From: JAADHX01 sp964569385
Lineage (GTDB): Bacteria; Actinomycetota; Acidimicrobiia; Acidimicrobiales; Poriferisodalaceae
DNA length: 24,874 bases
Reading direction: 5' to 3'
Assembly: GCA_964569385.1 (NCBI GenBank)
Contig: CAZMUM010000057.1
Location: forward strand, 1 to 24,874
A model generated the notes under the pieces. It saw nothing but the letters and a program-made list of their open reading frames with translations. It searched no databases and was not told the origin of the DNA. Below are positions 1-7,568 of this stretch, one piece after another (position 1 is the stretch's first letter; every line of letters begins with the position of its first letter). Position numbers and translations under genes: made by a program.

Positions 1-326
1 TACAGCACCGGTCATCATGACCGGCACCGCGCACTGACCGTTGGAACTCACCGTCCAATACTTCGCCGGTGCCAACGCGGGAGCGTCTGTGGAGTCACCA
101 ACCAGCCTGTACGCAGGCAGCGGGCAGGGCTTGAGCGATCGCGCCGAGCCCGCGGGGTGCGGACCTCGATCCAACCTGACTGACGAACCTTGTCGACGAG
201 CGCTCACGATCGACCGTTCTCGACCGTGTTGCTCGGATGCGCACGAGATGGCCCGGCCGTCGCCGCCGGGGTGGTTGGCACCCAGGTGTACTTCGCTCTC
301 GCTCGCCTGCTGTTCCTTGGCCGGCG
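1..326. other. Left-edge stretch with no confident gene
   Basis: No recognisable gene. On the minus strand a frame starting at a GTG near 207 stays open to the window edge. It reads into a segment with KYWTVSSNGQCAVP around bases 20-65, which could be the start of an exported protein continuing outside the window. There is no clear ribosome binding site and no family match that I recognise, so it is not called as a gene. The rest looks non-coding in both directions. Confidence 0.3.
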
Positions 327-755
327 TCAGGCTGCGCCGATTGTGGTGTTGACGACGAGCACGTCGCATGGGGCTTTGCGGATTACGTCACCGGCGATGG
401 TGCCGAGCACACGCGTCAGGCCCTGGACTCGACGGTTGCCGACCACGATCGCGCGAGCCTGAAGCCTTTTGGCTTCCTCACACAGCATTGCCGCTGGGGC
501 GGTGAAGCCCACGGCATGCGAGATCGAGTGGTGCTTTAACGACAGTGTCATTGATGCCAGATACTGCTCGGCGTCGGACAGCGCGTCGGCGCGGCGGAAG
601 ACGTCGGTGCCAATCTCCATGGTCACGGGTGATGTCCGGTCGACGCACATGACGACGTGTAGGTTCACGTCGTGAGCGGCGGCCATTTCGGCGGCGGTCT
701 CGGCGGCTCGGCGGGCGGTCTCGGATCGGTCGATGCCGACGATGATGTCGTTCAT
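327..755 (-). CDS. Universal stress protein, UspA family
   Basis: Small cytoplasmic stress protein of 142 residues, the usual length of a single UspA domain. It opens with the typical first strand (DIIVGIDRSETARRA) and ends with the nucleotide-loop region GNRRVQGLTRVLG followed by the typical APCDVLVV strand. In the classical ATP-binding Usp motif (G-2X-G-9X-G-S/T) the second glycine is replaced here by Arg, so ATP binding is uncertain. Related sequences with a GNKRVQG loop are common in actinobacteria. The ATG at 755 has GAGGAG six bases upstream, which fixes the start. It is divergent from the large regulator at 911, and the shared intergenic region is about 155 bp. Family assignment is confident; the physiological role is inferred only from the family. 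Confidence 0.9.
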   Translation of the reverse strand: MNDIIVGIDRSETARRAAETAAEMAAAHDVNLHVVMCVDRTSPVTMEIGTDVFRRADALSDAEQYLASMTLSLKHHSISHAVGFTAPAAMLCEEAKRLQARAIVVGNRRVQGLTRVLGTIAGDVIRKAPCDVLVVNTTIGAA

Positions 756-910
756 AGGTTGCTCCTCTTCGGGATGCGGATGACCGGCTGGTGTCGGTCG
801 AGGTAATCTTGTGGACGTTGGGTCACCAGTTCGTCACCAACCGAGGGCACTATGGTCACGAGTCGGTGACAGGTGCCGCCCAGACTTGGTCCATGGACGT
901 TGGAGGGAAG

Positions 911-3900
911 ATGTTGGTTCGGGTGTTGGGGTCGATCGAGGTGGTGGCCGACGAACCGGTCGTGCTGGCGCCGCAGCTTCGGCGTTTGCTCGGTCTGCTC
1001 GTCGTCGCCAACGGTGACGTTGTGTCGGCCCATCGCATCGCTGAGTACGTCGCAGAGGGCGGTGATCATGCGGGTTCGGCGGTACGAACGGCGGTGTCGC
1101 GGCTTCGCAAGGTGCTCGGCGAGCGCATCGTGTCCGGCGACGGTGGGTATCGGCTGGTTCTCACGGATGGCGAACTCGACGCCCACGTCTTCGAACAGTG
1201 CCGGGTGGAAGCGGCGGAAGCCGACGACCTCGACGACCGCGTCGAGGGGCTTCGTCGAGCGCTCGATGTCTGGCGCGGGCGGGCATTCGGTGAGGTGGGC
1301 GACGAGGAATGGGCGGCTGCAGCAGCCGCTCGGCTCGATACCGCTCGGGCCGAGACGGCGGAGGATCTGGCCGATGTGCTCGTCGCCTCCGGCCGTGGTG
1401 GAGCGGCGATCGAGCTACTCGAAGCTCACGTGGTGGATCATCCGTATCGGGAGCGGCCGGTGGCGCTGTTGATGCGTGCGTTGGACGACACGGGTCGCAG
1501 GGCCGACGCGTTGCGTACCTACCAGCGCTTTCGCACGATGCTGGCCGACGAAACAGGACTCGACCCCTCGCCCGACCTCGCCGCGCTCGAGACCGACCTC
1601 CTGACCAAATCGCCTGCGTCCGGCGGGAACTCGCCGGGCCCAGACACGACAGCACCGGATCGGCTCCCCGGCGGGACGGTGACGTTCGTGTTCACCGACG
1701 TCGAAGGCTCCACGGAACGGTGGCAGGCCGACGAATCAGCGATGGCCACAGCACTCGCGGACCATGACCGGATCCTGCGTGAGGCCATCGAAGCGCACGG
1801 CGGGGCGGTGTTCAAGCACACCGGCGACGGGATGTGCGCCGTGTTCACGTCAGCGATGAAAGCGGTCGCTGCCGCCGTTGCCGCCCAGCGCCATCTCGAC
1901 CTTCCGGTTCGCATGGGTGTGCACACAGGCGAGGCCGACCAACGAAACGATGACTACTTCGGCTCCACGTTGAACCGCGTGGCCCGCATCATGGATGCCG
2001 GCCACGGTGGTCAGGTGCTGTTGTCGTCGGCCACTGCCGCGCTTGTGGCGGACGTCGAGGTGACCGATCTCGGCAACCACCGACTCAGGGGGCTTTCGAC
2101 GCCCGAACGGATCTTCCAGGTCGGAACGACCGAGTTCGCCCACTTGAGGGTGGCGGACGCCCGGAAGGGCAATCTTCCTGCCGAGATGACGACGTTCATC
2201 GGCCGATCTGAGCAGGTCGAGGAGTTGCTCACCCGGCTGGTCCACGAGCGCGTGGTCACGCTGCTCGGAGTCGGCGGCACCGGCAAGACCCGATTGGCGA
2301 TCGCGACGGCGCGCCGGTTGGCGCCGGCGTTCCCCGACGGCACCTGGATGGTCGAACTTGCCCGCGTCGCCGAGCCCGGCGCGGTTGCGTTCTCGATCGC
2401 AGCGGCGCTTGGCATCGCCGCACCCGAGGGCGGCGACGTGCTCGACCATGTCATTGGTCGGATCCGGCACCAGCGCCTCCTGCTCATCGTCGACAACTGC
2501 GAGCATCTGCTCGAGGCGAGCGCCGATGCCATCGAACGAATCGTCGCAGGCTGCCCGACGGCGACCGTCCTGGCGACCAGCCGTGAGCCGCTCCTCGTCG
2601 CCGGTGAACAGCTCGTTCCGATCCCACCGCTCGGCGCGGACGATGCAGAGCGACTCTTCATCGAACGAGCTGCCGCCGAGGCACCTCAGCTCGAACTGGA
2701 CGACGATCAACTTGCTGCCATACGCGAGGTGTGCGAACGACTCGATCGGCTCCCGCTCCCCATTGAGCTGGCGGCCGCCCGGCTGCGGTCCATGACGCCG
2801 ACCGAGATCCTCGCTCGCCTCGATGAACGCTTCCGCCTGCTCGTCGGTGGCCGCCGCTCTCGGATGGAACGACACCAGACGATGCGAGGCACGCTCGACT
2901 GGTCCTACGACTTGTGTGGCGCGACCGAGCGGGTGGTGTTCGACCGGCTCGCAGTGTTTCCGGCGGAATTCGATCTCGAGGCCGCTGCGGCGGTGGCGGG
3001 TGACGACACGATCGACGAGTTCGAGGTGCATGACACTGTCGCCCGCCTCGTCGACCGGTCCCTCGTCCAACGGGTCACCCGCAGCGATGGCACGTCGTCG
3101 TTCAGGCTCCTCGAGACAATGCGCGCCTACGGACGCGAACACCTGCGAGATCAAGGCGAGCCCGACGCGATCCGACAACGTCACGCCCATCACTTCGCCG
3201 CCACAATCGCTGCGCTGTCGCTGCAAACCTACGGGCCACGCGAGCACCAGGTAAACCAACGGCTTCGGGAGCTCGCCCCCGATGCGCTCGTGGCGATCGA
3301 CTGGCTGATCGACCGTCACGACTGGGAACGGGCGATACGCGTCGCTATGGTCGGCCGCACCGCCGCGTGGCGGATCATGCTCGAACTCCTCCATCTCATG
3401 CGCCGGGCGGTGCTCGAGGTCGAGGGCACGCTCGATGGGCTCGAACCGAGCACCAAGCTCACGTTGCTCACATACGAGGTCGGCGACGACGGGCAATTTG
3501 TCTGGAACTCGGAGAAGGACGCGGAACGAACGGCCGTCCAGATGGTCGTCGAGAGGTCGCCCGTTCCGCACGACGTTCTGGTCATCGCACCCCAGATCGG
3601 GGCCCGTTTCCTCCTTTCGGACGGCGTTACGCTCGACGAGTGGTTCGAGTCACTCGATCAGCTCAAGCAGCACCCTCTGATCATCCGGTTCCAGGCGCTC
3701 CATTGGGTGGTTGATGGGGTGATGCAGACCGACGCTGAGGTGCCGCCCGATCGGTGGGCTGATCTCGCCGCACTCGCGACGGCGCTCGACAGCGAGGCGG
3801 GATTCCGCCGACTCCACGGCTCGTTGGCGCTGCGCGAGCACCTGCGCGGCGATCACGCCGCTGCGTTCTATCAGGCCGAGTTGGCCATCTCGACCGTCGT

Positions 3901-4294
3901 CGACGAGCCGTCGGTATTCGACATCTCGGCGGCCTGCCGTCTTCTGTCCTCTCTGGTCGAGGCGGGACAACCGTTGACAGTCGAACACGTGAGCCGACCG
4001 TGGGATTGGATAGAACGGAGCGGTATGGCCATCCCGAAGTGGAACGCCGTCGTCTCCACACTCCTCGCCATCCGATCGATCGATCGACCAGACCTCACCG
4101 ATCGACTGATGGCCTGGCTCAAGGCCGACATCCCTGCTGAGGAGTTCCCGCGGATCTTCCACGACCGTCTCGACCGCGGCGGGCTGAGCGACAGGTTCAA
4201 CGCCACCGATGCCAACCACGACGACGACCTCGGTGCGATCGTCGACGAAATCGTCGCCGCGGTCGCTGACGCAGAACGAAATGAACGCACCTGA
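911..4294 (+). CDS. SARP/BTAD-type regulator fused to class III adenylate cyclase and NB-ARC ATPase
   Basis: Multidomain signalling protein of about 1127 residues. Domains in order: OmpR-type winged helix (about 1-90), BTAD helical repeats (about 95-232), class III nucleotide cyclase (about 253-405), NB-ARC/STAND ATPase (about 425-680), then a helical C-terminus. The cyclase has both metal Asp residues (FTDVEG, Asp 283; HTGDG, Asp 306), the Lys before the second Asp, and the Asn/Arg pair in LNRVARI, so it looks active. The ATPase has Walker A GVGGTGKT (about 453-460), Walker B LLLIVDNCEH (about 523-532) and the ATSREP sensor. The frame is open from a GTG at 791, with an ATG at 893. The ATG at 911 is preferred because TGGAGGGAAG precedes it directly and because SARP proteins begin this way (MLVRVLGSIEV). 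Likely role: transcription regulator coupling ligand or ATP state to cAMP synthesis. The ligand and target genes are unknown. Confidence 0.88.
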   Translation: MLVRVLGSIEVVADEPVVLAPQLRRLLGLLVVANGDVVSAHRIAEYVAEGGDHAGSAVRTAVSRLRKVLGERIVSGDGGYRLVLTDGELDAHVFEQCRVEAAEADDLDDRVEGLRRALDVWRGRAFGEVGDEEWAAAAAARLDTARAETAEDLADVLVASGRGGAAIELLEAHVVDHPYRERPVALLMRALDDTGRRADALRTYQRFRTMLADETGLDPSPDLAALETDLLTKSPASGGNSPGPDTTAPDRLPGGTVTFVFTDVEGSTERWQADESAMATALADHDRILREAIEAHGGAVFKHTGDGMCAVFTSAMKAVAAAVAAQRHLDLPVRMGVHTGEADQRNDDYFGSTLNRVARIMDAGHGGQVLLSSATAALVADVEVTDLGNHRLRGLSTPERIFQVGTTEFAHLRVADARKGNLPAEMTTFIGRSEQVEELLTRLVHERVVTLLGVGGTGKTRLAIATARRLAPAFPDGTWMVELARVAEPGAVAFSIAAALGIAAPEGGDVLDHVIGRIRHQRLLLIVDNCEHLLEASADAIERIVAGCPTATVLATSREPLLVAGEQLVPIPPLGADDAERLFIERAAAEAPQLELDDDQLAAIREVCERLDRLPLPIELAAARLRSMTPTEILARLDERFRLLVGGRRSRMERHQTMRGTLDWSYDLCGATERVVFDRLAVFPAEFDLEAAAAVAGDDTIDEFEVHDTVARLVDRSLVQRVTRSDGTSSFRLLETMRAYGREHLRDQGEPDAIRQRHAHHFAATIAALSLQTYGPREHQVNQRLRELAPDALVAIDWLIDRHDWERAIRVAMVGRTAAWRIMLELLHLMRRAVLEVEGTLDGLEPSTKLTLLTYEVGDDGQFVWNSEKDAERTAVQMVVERSPVPHDVLVIAPQIGARFLLSDGVTLDEWFESLDQLKQHPLIIRFQALHWVVDGVMQTDAEVPPDRWADLAALATALDSEAGFRRLHGSLALREHLRGDHAAAFYQAELAISTVVDEPSVFDISAACRLLSSLVEAGQPLTVEHVSRPWDWIERSGMAIPKWNAVVSTLLAIRSIDRPDLTDRLMAWLKADIPAEEFPRIFHDRLDRGGLSDRFNATDANHDDDLGAIVDEIVAAVADAERNERT

Positions 4295-4338
4295 TCGCCT
4301 CTCCGTCTGTGGCGGGCCGAGTATTGGATCGTGCCTGG

Positions 4339-4904
4339 TCAGGCGGCGTTTTGGCACTCGTTGATAAGGTCGTCGCACCTAGTCGTCTTGGCGACTCGGA
4401 CGCTGGGCAGATCAGCCTCGGGGGTTGGCGACCTTAGCGCTGGTTGTTGTGCGAGTGAGCGGTGTGGTCTGTGCTCGTTGTAGTGGGCGATGAAATCGGT
4501 GACGACTTGTTCGAGTTGGCGACGGTTCCAGATGATGGTGCGGTCCAGCAGTTCGCGGCGAAGTGAACCGATCCAACGCTCGGCGAAAGTGTTCGCGGCT
4601 GGCGTTCGGACCGGGGTGTTGAGGATCTTGAAGCCTTCGGTGCGGAAGATCTCGTCGAAGCAGTCGGTGAACTGGCTACCGCGGTCACGGACCACCGCTT
4701 TCGCGGCGGTTAGCCGGTCGGATTGGTGAAGGAACAAGTTGCGGGCGGCTTGGGTCGTCCAGGGTCCGGTGAGGTTGGCGAAGCACTGGCGATTGAGCAC
4801 GGCAAGCTGGTGGCGTAAGACGATGATTTCGAGGCCCCTGGAGCGGCCCCACGGACAGCCAAACGTGCCATCGATGCGAGGAAACGGTACAAGATGCGAA
4901 ACAT
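4339..4904 (-). mobile_element. Broken integrase-core (DDE) transposase, IS3/IS481-like
   Basis: Relic of a transposase of the integrase-core type. The N-terminus starts at 4904 (MFRILYRFLASMARLAVRG). It then shifts frame near 4846, inside a run of C, to LEIIVLRHQLAVLNRQ. The family's long middle part is missing: residue Q at about 4786 is joined directly to a late segment (FANLTGPWTTQAARN). The second catalytic Asp (VVRDRGSQFTD) and the Glu (NTFAERWIGSLRREL) are present. The first Asp, normally in a DFFTVDT-like segment, is in the deleted part, so this copy cannot be active. The end with HYNEHRPHRSL is normal. No terminal inverted repeats could be identified with confidence. It lies just downstream of the large regulator, tail to tail. 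Confidence 0.85.
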
Positions 4905-4965
4905 GGAGCTTCTCTGATCGGCCAGCCCCCTGCCTGGTCAACACACACGACCGCGTTTCGGGCAC

Positions 4966-5264
4966 GCACAGGTCGAAGTTGTAACCCGGATTTTCAGATC
5001 AGATGAAACGCCGTGTTGGGGCATGCGGCAGCGTTTCAAGGACCGAGAGCCTGAGCGGCGGTTCCGCGTGCGTTAGCCAAATAGACGGAAGTACTTCTGC
5101 CGCGCAAGCGCTTCGGCGCCGCTCGAGGGTTGCAGAGTCAGTTCCAATGGCCCCATGTATGTCCTTCGTGCGCGAGGAGGGCAAGATTCGTGCAGGCGTC
5201 AAGCGTCTGGCCCAGTGTCTGTGACGAAGCCAAGCAAAAGACACGAACGCGGCGTGGTGTGGAC
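4966..5264. other. Intergenic stretch, no gene recognised
   Basis: About 300 bases between the transposase relic and the Aim24-family gene. Short open frames exist on both strands (for example 5003-5224 plus), but they have no ribosome binding site, no recognisable motif, and a composition resembling out-of-frame reading. Nothing else was seen apart from the likely promoter of the downstream gene at the right end. Confidence 0.4.
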
Positions 5265-5276
5265 TAGCTTTCGAAC
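5265..5276 (+). promoter_or_regulatory. Probable leaderless -10 element of the Aim24-family gene
   Basis: TAGCTT at 5265-5270 fits the TANNNT pattern of an actinobacterial -10 box. It is followed by exactly six bases and then the ATG at 5277. No Shine-Dalgarno sequence is visible, so transcription probably starts at or next to the ATG. No convincing -35 box was found. The same hexamer and spacing occur before the VOC gene at 13895. Confidence 0.45.
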
Positions 5277-5960
5277 ATGGAGATTCAAGTACGTCACAAC
5301 CCCTCGTTCTCGGTCGCACGAGCCGTTCTCGGCCCGGGTGAGTCGATTCGGTCCGAGTCCGGCGCGATGATGGCCATGGCCGCCGATACCCAGCTCGAAG
5401 CCAAAATCGAGGGCGGATTGATGAAGGGCTTCAGGCGGAGTGTTCTTGGCGGTGAATCGCTCTTTATCACAACCGCCACGGCCAGCTCGCAGGGTGGCTG
5501 GATTGACCTCGCTCCGTCGCTGCCTGGCGACATCACGGTCGTGTCGATTACGCCTGAGACTCCGCTCTTGATCCAGAAAGGTTCGTTCCTCTGCGCCGAA
5601 CAAGGGGTGGACATCGACACCAAGTGGGGTGGTTTGAAAAGTATGTTCGGCGGCGAGGGCGCGTTCCTGTTGCGAGCGTCAGGGCAAGGGGAAGTTGTGC
5701 TGTCCACCTACGGTGCGCTCGACAGGTTCACCCTCGCTGTGGATCAGCAAGTGATCGTCGACACCAACCACATGGTTGCCTTCTCGGAGTCGGTGACGAT
5801 GGAACTTCGTAAGGCGGCCGGATCGGCGATGCAGTCGTTGAAGAGCGGTGAGGGGCTCGTATTCGTCTTTACCGGTCCGGGCGAGTTGATGATGCAGTCA
5901 CGCAACCCCGACGACATTGTTCGGTACGTGGCGGCAAATATGCCAGGCAATCGCAACTAG
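5277..5960 (+). CDS. AIM24 / TIGR00266 family protein
   Basis: Protein of 227 residues matching the length and layout of the bacterial Aim24 family (TIGR00266), which folds as a double-stranded beta-helix. Visible hallmarks are the N-terminal YxGxS-like stretch (LGPGESIRSESGAMMAM, about 18-34), a Gly-rich GGLMKGFRRSVLGGESLF segment, QKGSFLCAEQGVDI in the middle, and a C-terminal GEGLVFVFTGPGELMMQSRN. No signal peptide or membrane span is seen. The bacterial function is not settled; the mitochondrial relative affects cristae organisation in yeast. The start at 5277 follows from the family N-terminus and from a -10 box six bases upstream. The gene looks intact and stands alone between broken genes. 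Confidence 0.85.
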   Translation: MEIQVRHNPSFSVARAVLGPGESIRSESGAMMAMAADTQLEAKIEGGLMKGFRRSVLGGESLFITTATASSQGGWIDLAPSLPGDITVVSITPETPLLIQKGSFLCAEQGVDIDTKWGGLKSMFGGEGAFLLRASGQGEVVLSTYGALDRFTLAVDQQVIVDTNHMVAFSESVTMELRKAAGSAMQSLKSGEGLVFVFTGPGELMMQSRNPDDIVRYVAANMPGNRN

Positions 5961-6168
5961 CCCGCTCCACACCCCAAAATCACCGAACCGACCCACGAAA
6001 AGTGCACCCTGGCGACCAACGTCGGTCGTTCGCTGGCCCACGCGGGGCCGATGATGCCGCTGGTGTTGGAAGCCGATGGAGGCGCGTCCTCGATACGTAC
6101 GGCTTGGAGGATCGAACCGAGGTGGTCCCAGTCGCCTTGACGAAGATCAGTCGTGCCGTTCTGTGCGC

Positions 6169-6362
6169 CTACTTGGAGTCGACGGGTGTTCCGACGTACG
6201 ACAGGTTGAGGTACTTCCACTGACCGTCGATCTTGATGAGTGTGAAGTAGTCGATGTTGTGCCGCTTGGCCTCGTCGTCGACGTAGTACAGATCAGCGAA
6301 ACCGCCAGACTCACCAAGACCCGAGCCGCCTAGCAGGACAACGTCCAGGGGTGTCGCTTTAC
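6169..6362 (-). pseudogene. C-terminal fragment of an NTF2-like (lumazine-binding-type) protein
   Basis: The minus-strand frame ending at 6169 carries GGFADLYYVDDEAK followed by IDYFTLIKIDGQWKYLNLSY. This is the typical last-strand pattern of small NTF2-like proteins of the putative lumazine-binding or SnoaL type (a YxTLxKIDGxWKIxN motif). The N-terminal half, including the helices that should come first, is missing. Recognisable sequence ends near 6350, exactly where the first copy of a diverged 60-bp repeat begins. The frame stays open upstream to 6792, but that part reads as antisense of a small Lys-rich ORF and has no family character. I therefore regard this as a truncated relic rather than a 207-residue gene. 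Confidence 0.55.
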
Positions 6363-6407
6363 TAATGGCATCTGGCGCCCCGGAGCGGTGTCTAGGGGTA
6401 GGGAGCG
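6346..6407 (+). repeat. Diverged direct repeat, copy 1
   Basis: This segment aligns without gaps to 7061-7122 in the same orientation. About 45 of the first 59 positions are identical, including the shared cores GGGTGTCGC, CTAATGGCATCT and GGTAGGGA at matching distances. Copy 1 sits at the point where the NTF2-like fragment loses its N-terminus. What the repeat is remains unknown; an insertion-sequence end, a duplicated intergenic region or a small non-autonomous element are all possible. Confidence 0.6.
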
Positions 6408-6556
6408 GATCCGCTGGTCGGTTGCGGGTCAACGGGCGGACGTTGAAATCCGGGCGGTTCGGTCTGTCGATTATTGAGGGGTTGTCGTGGTTGTGTCTGT
6501 ACCTGTGGGAGAGTGGCTTCTGGCTGGCGTTCCTGTCCGGCTGGGGAAAGGCCATC

Positions 6557-6658
6557 ATGGCTGGTAAAGACAAGGGTGGGCGGGCTAGCAAGACTCCCGC
6601 GGCCAAGACAGCCAAAGAGAAGCGGCAGGCCAAGAAGGCCAAGAAGGCGGCGAAATAG
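6557..6658 (+). CDS. 33-residue Lys/Ala-rich basic protein
   Basis: Short frame beginning MAGKDKGGRASK and ending in a run of Lys and Ala (EKRQAKKAKKAAK). The ATG at 6557 has GGGGAAAGG about five bases upstream, a good ribosome binding site. The same frame is open further upstream from 6365, but that part has no such character. Very small Lys-rich proteins with a KDKGG start are, as far as I recall, common hypothetical proteins in actinobacteria. The charge suggests nucleic-acid or ribosome association, but that is inference. It lies between the two copies of the 60-bp direct repeat. Confidence 0.5.
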   Translation: MAGKDKGGRASKTPAAKTAKEKRQAKKAKKAAK

Positions 6659-6851
6659 ATCTGGCGAGACTGAGCGCCCACGAAGCAGGCGTTTGATGCT
6701 CTGGCGACGTTGGTGTCTGAGGTGATCCTGGATTTCTGCTGCACCGACGAGGAGGGTGTCAGCGCGGCGATGAGCGCTCGACCGGGCCCCATTTTCGATG
6801 GAGCGTGGTCGGGCTTCCCATTATGTCCTTTTCGTATTGCGATAAAGCGAT

Positions 6852-7007
6852 GTGGAGTTCCATCGGTCAGCGTTCAAGCACGGCGACTACGAGTCCGCGA
6901 TCTTGCACGCGATCGACCACGCCATAACGGTCCAGCTCGTGATTCATGCGATGGCTCTTCGGCCCGCCTACTACAACCTGCTCCCAGCAGGGGAGGACGA
7001 CTCATGA
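6852..7007 (+). pseudogene. Internally deleted toxin-like gene (BrnT/DUF4258-like), relic
   Basis: The frame starting at GTG 6852 reads VEFHRSAFKHGDYESAILHAIDHAITVQL and then jumps to VIHAMALRPAYYNLLP. Both ends resemble a family of small toxin-like proteins of about 80-90 residues. In that family a middle beta-strand segment (a GPD..GNLLE-type stretch) separates these two parts. Here that middle, roughly 30 residues, is absent, leaving 51 residues in frame. The stop overlaps the next start as ATGA (7004-7007), the coupling typical of toxin-antitoxin operons. The following frame (MTPSYRS, 7004-7090) runs only 28 codons and does not look like an intact antitoxin. Family placement is from memory and only moderately certain. 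Confidence 0.45.
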
Positions 7008-7060
7008 CACCGAGTTACCGAAGCAATCCGCAGGTTTCTCGAAGTCGCCTGAACCAGCGA

Positions 7061-7122
7061 CACGGGTGTCGCCGTGCTAATGGCATCTAGCACGCTGGAC
7101 CGGCAACGAGCGGTAGGGAATC
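7061..7122 (+). repeat. Diverged direct repeat, copy 2
   Basis: Second copy of the repeat at 6346-6407, same orientation. In this copy the core forms an inverted repeat GTGCTA-N8-TAGCAC (7074-7093), while in copy 1 the arms have diverged. It lies between the toxin-like relic and the 3' end of the IS6-family relic. The two copies bracket about 650 bases containing the small basic ORF and the toxin-like relic. Confidence 0.6.
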
Positions 7123-7139
7123 GCCCGGCGCGTTTGAGC

Positions 7140-7533
7140 CCTCTGGGGTCGGTGTTTGGTTCAGATTGCTTCGGAGAGTCCGTTCGAATGCGGCAGCGAC
7201 TCGTAGATGGTCGGTGTCAACACCTGCGACCTTGACATACGTTTCGTCCACGAACAAGCGGTCACCTACGGCATGACGACAAGGCCGCGCTGCATCGATG
7301 TGAAGTGTTGTACCCAGCGGTAGATGGTGACGTGATCAACCTCGATACCGCGTTCGGCGAGGAGTTCTTCGACGTCGCGATACGACAGCCCGTAGTGGAG
7401 GTATCAGCGCACAGCCGGCAAGATCACCTCGGGCGGGAACCGATACCCGGCAAACGAGGCGGACTCAACCGGGCTGCGGCGATTCACCAGAACGTGCTTC
7501 CCTCTGGTATCCGATCCGTCGAGGCAACGGTGC
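7140..7533 (-). mobile_element. Broken IS6-family transposase with left terminus
   Basis: Read on the minus strand from 7533: a terminal sequence beginning GCACCGTTGCCTCGACGG, then a GTG start near 7486 and NRRSPVESASFAGYRFPPEVI, the hallmark N-terminus of actinobacterial IS6-family transposases. Lesions follow in order. A TGA replaces the Trp codon in AVR-W-YL (near 7407). Then comes normal sequence (LSYRDVEELLAERGIEVDHVTIYRWVQ). A frameshift near 7290 precedes AARPCRHAVGDRLFVDETYVKVAG, which carries the first catalytic Asp. An internal deletion then joins this to a C-terminal AAF-type end near 7185. The remaining catalytic Asp and Glu are gone. The 3' end matches 15714-15758 and the left end matches 14019-14070. 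It cannot transpose by itself. Confidence 0.85.
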
Positions 7534-7568
7534 CCTCCAGATAACTGTCGAATCTATCCCCCTCGGAG

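Noticed and set aside
1850..3571. Long minus-strand open frame of 573 codons opposite the large regulator
   Set aside because: It is the antisense shadow of a well-supported multidomain gene in high-GC DNA. Its translation is rich in Arg, Gly and Asp and has no domain or start signal.
3650..4378. Minus-strand open frame of 242 codons
   Set aside because: Antisense to the C-terminal part of the regulator; no motif, no ribosome binding site.
5003..5224. Plus-strand open frame of 73 codons
   Set aside because: No ribosome binding site, no domain, and overlapping minus-strand frames of equal quality.
6365..6556. N-terminal extension of the Lys-rich ORF
   Set aside because: The frame is open, but the region overlaps the 60-bp repeat and has no start signal, whereas the ATG at 6557 does.
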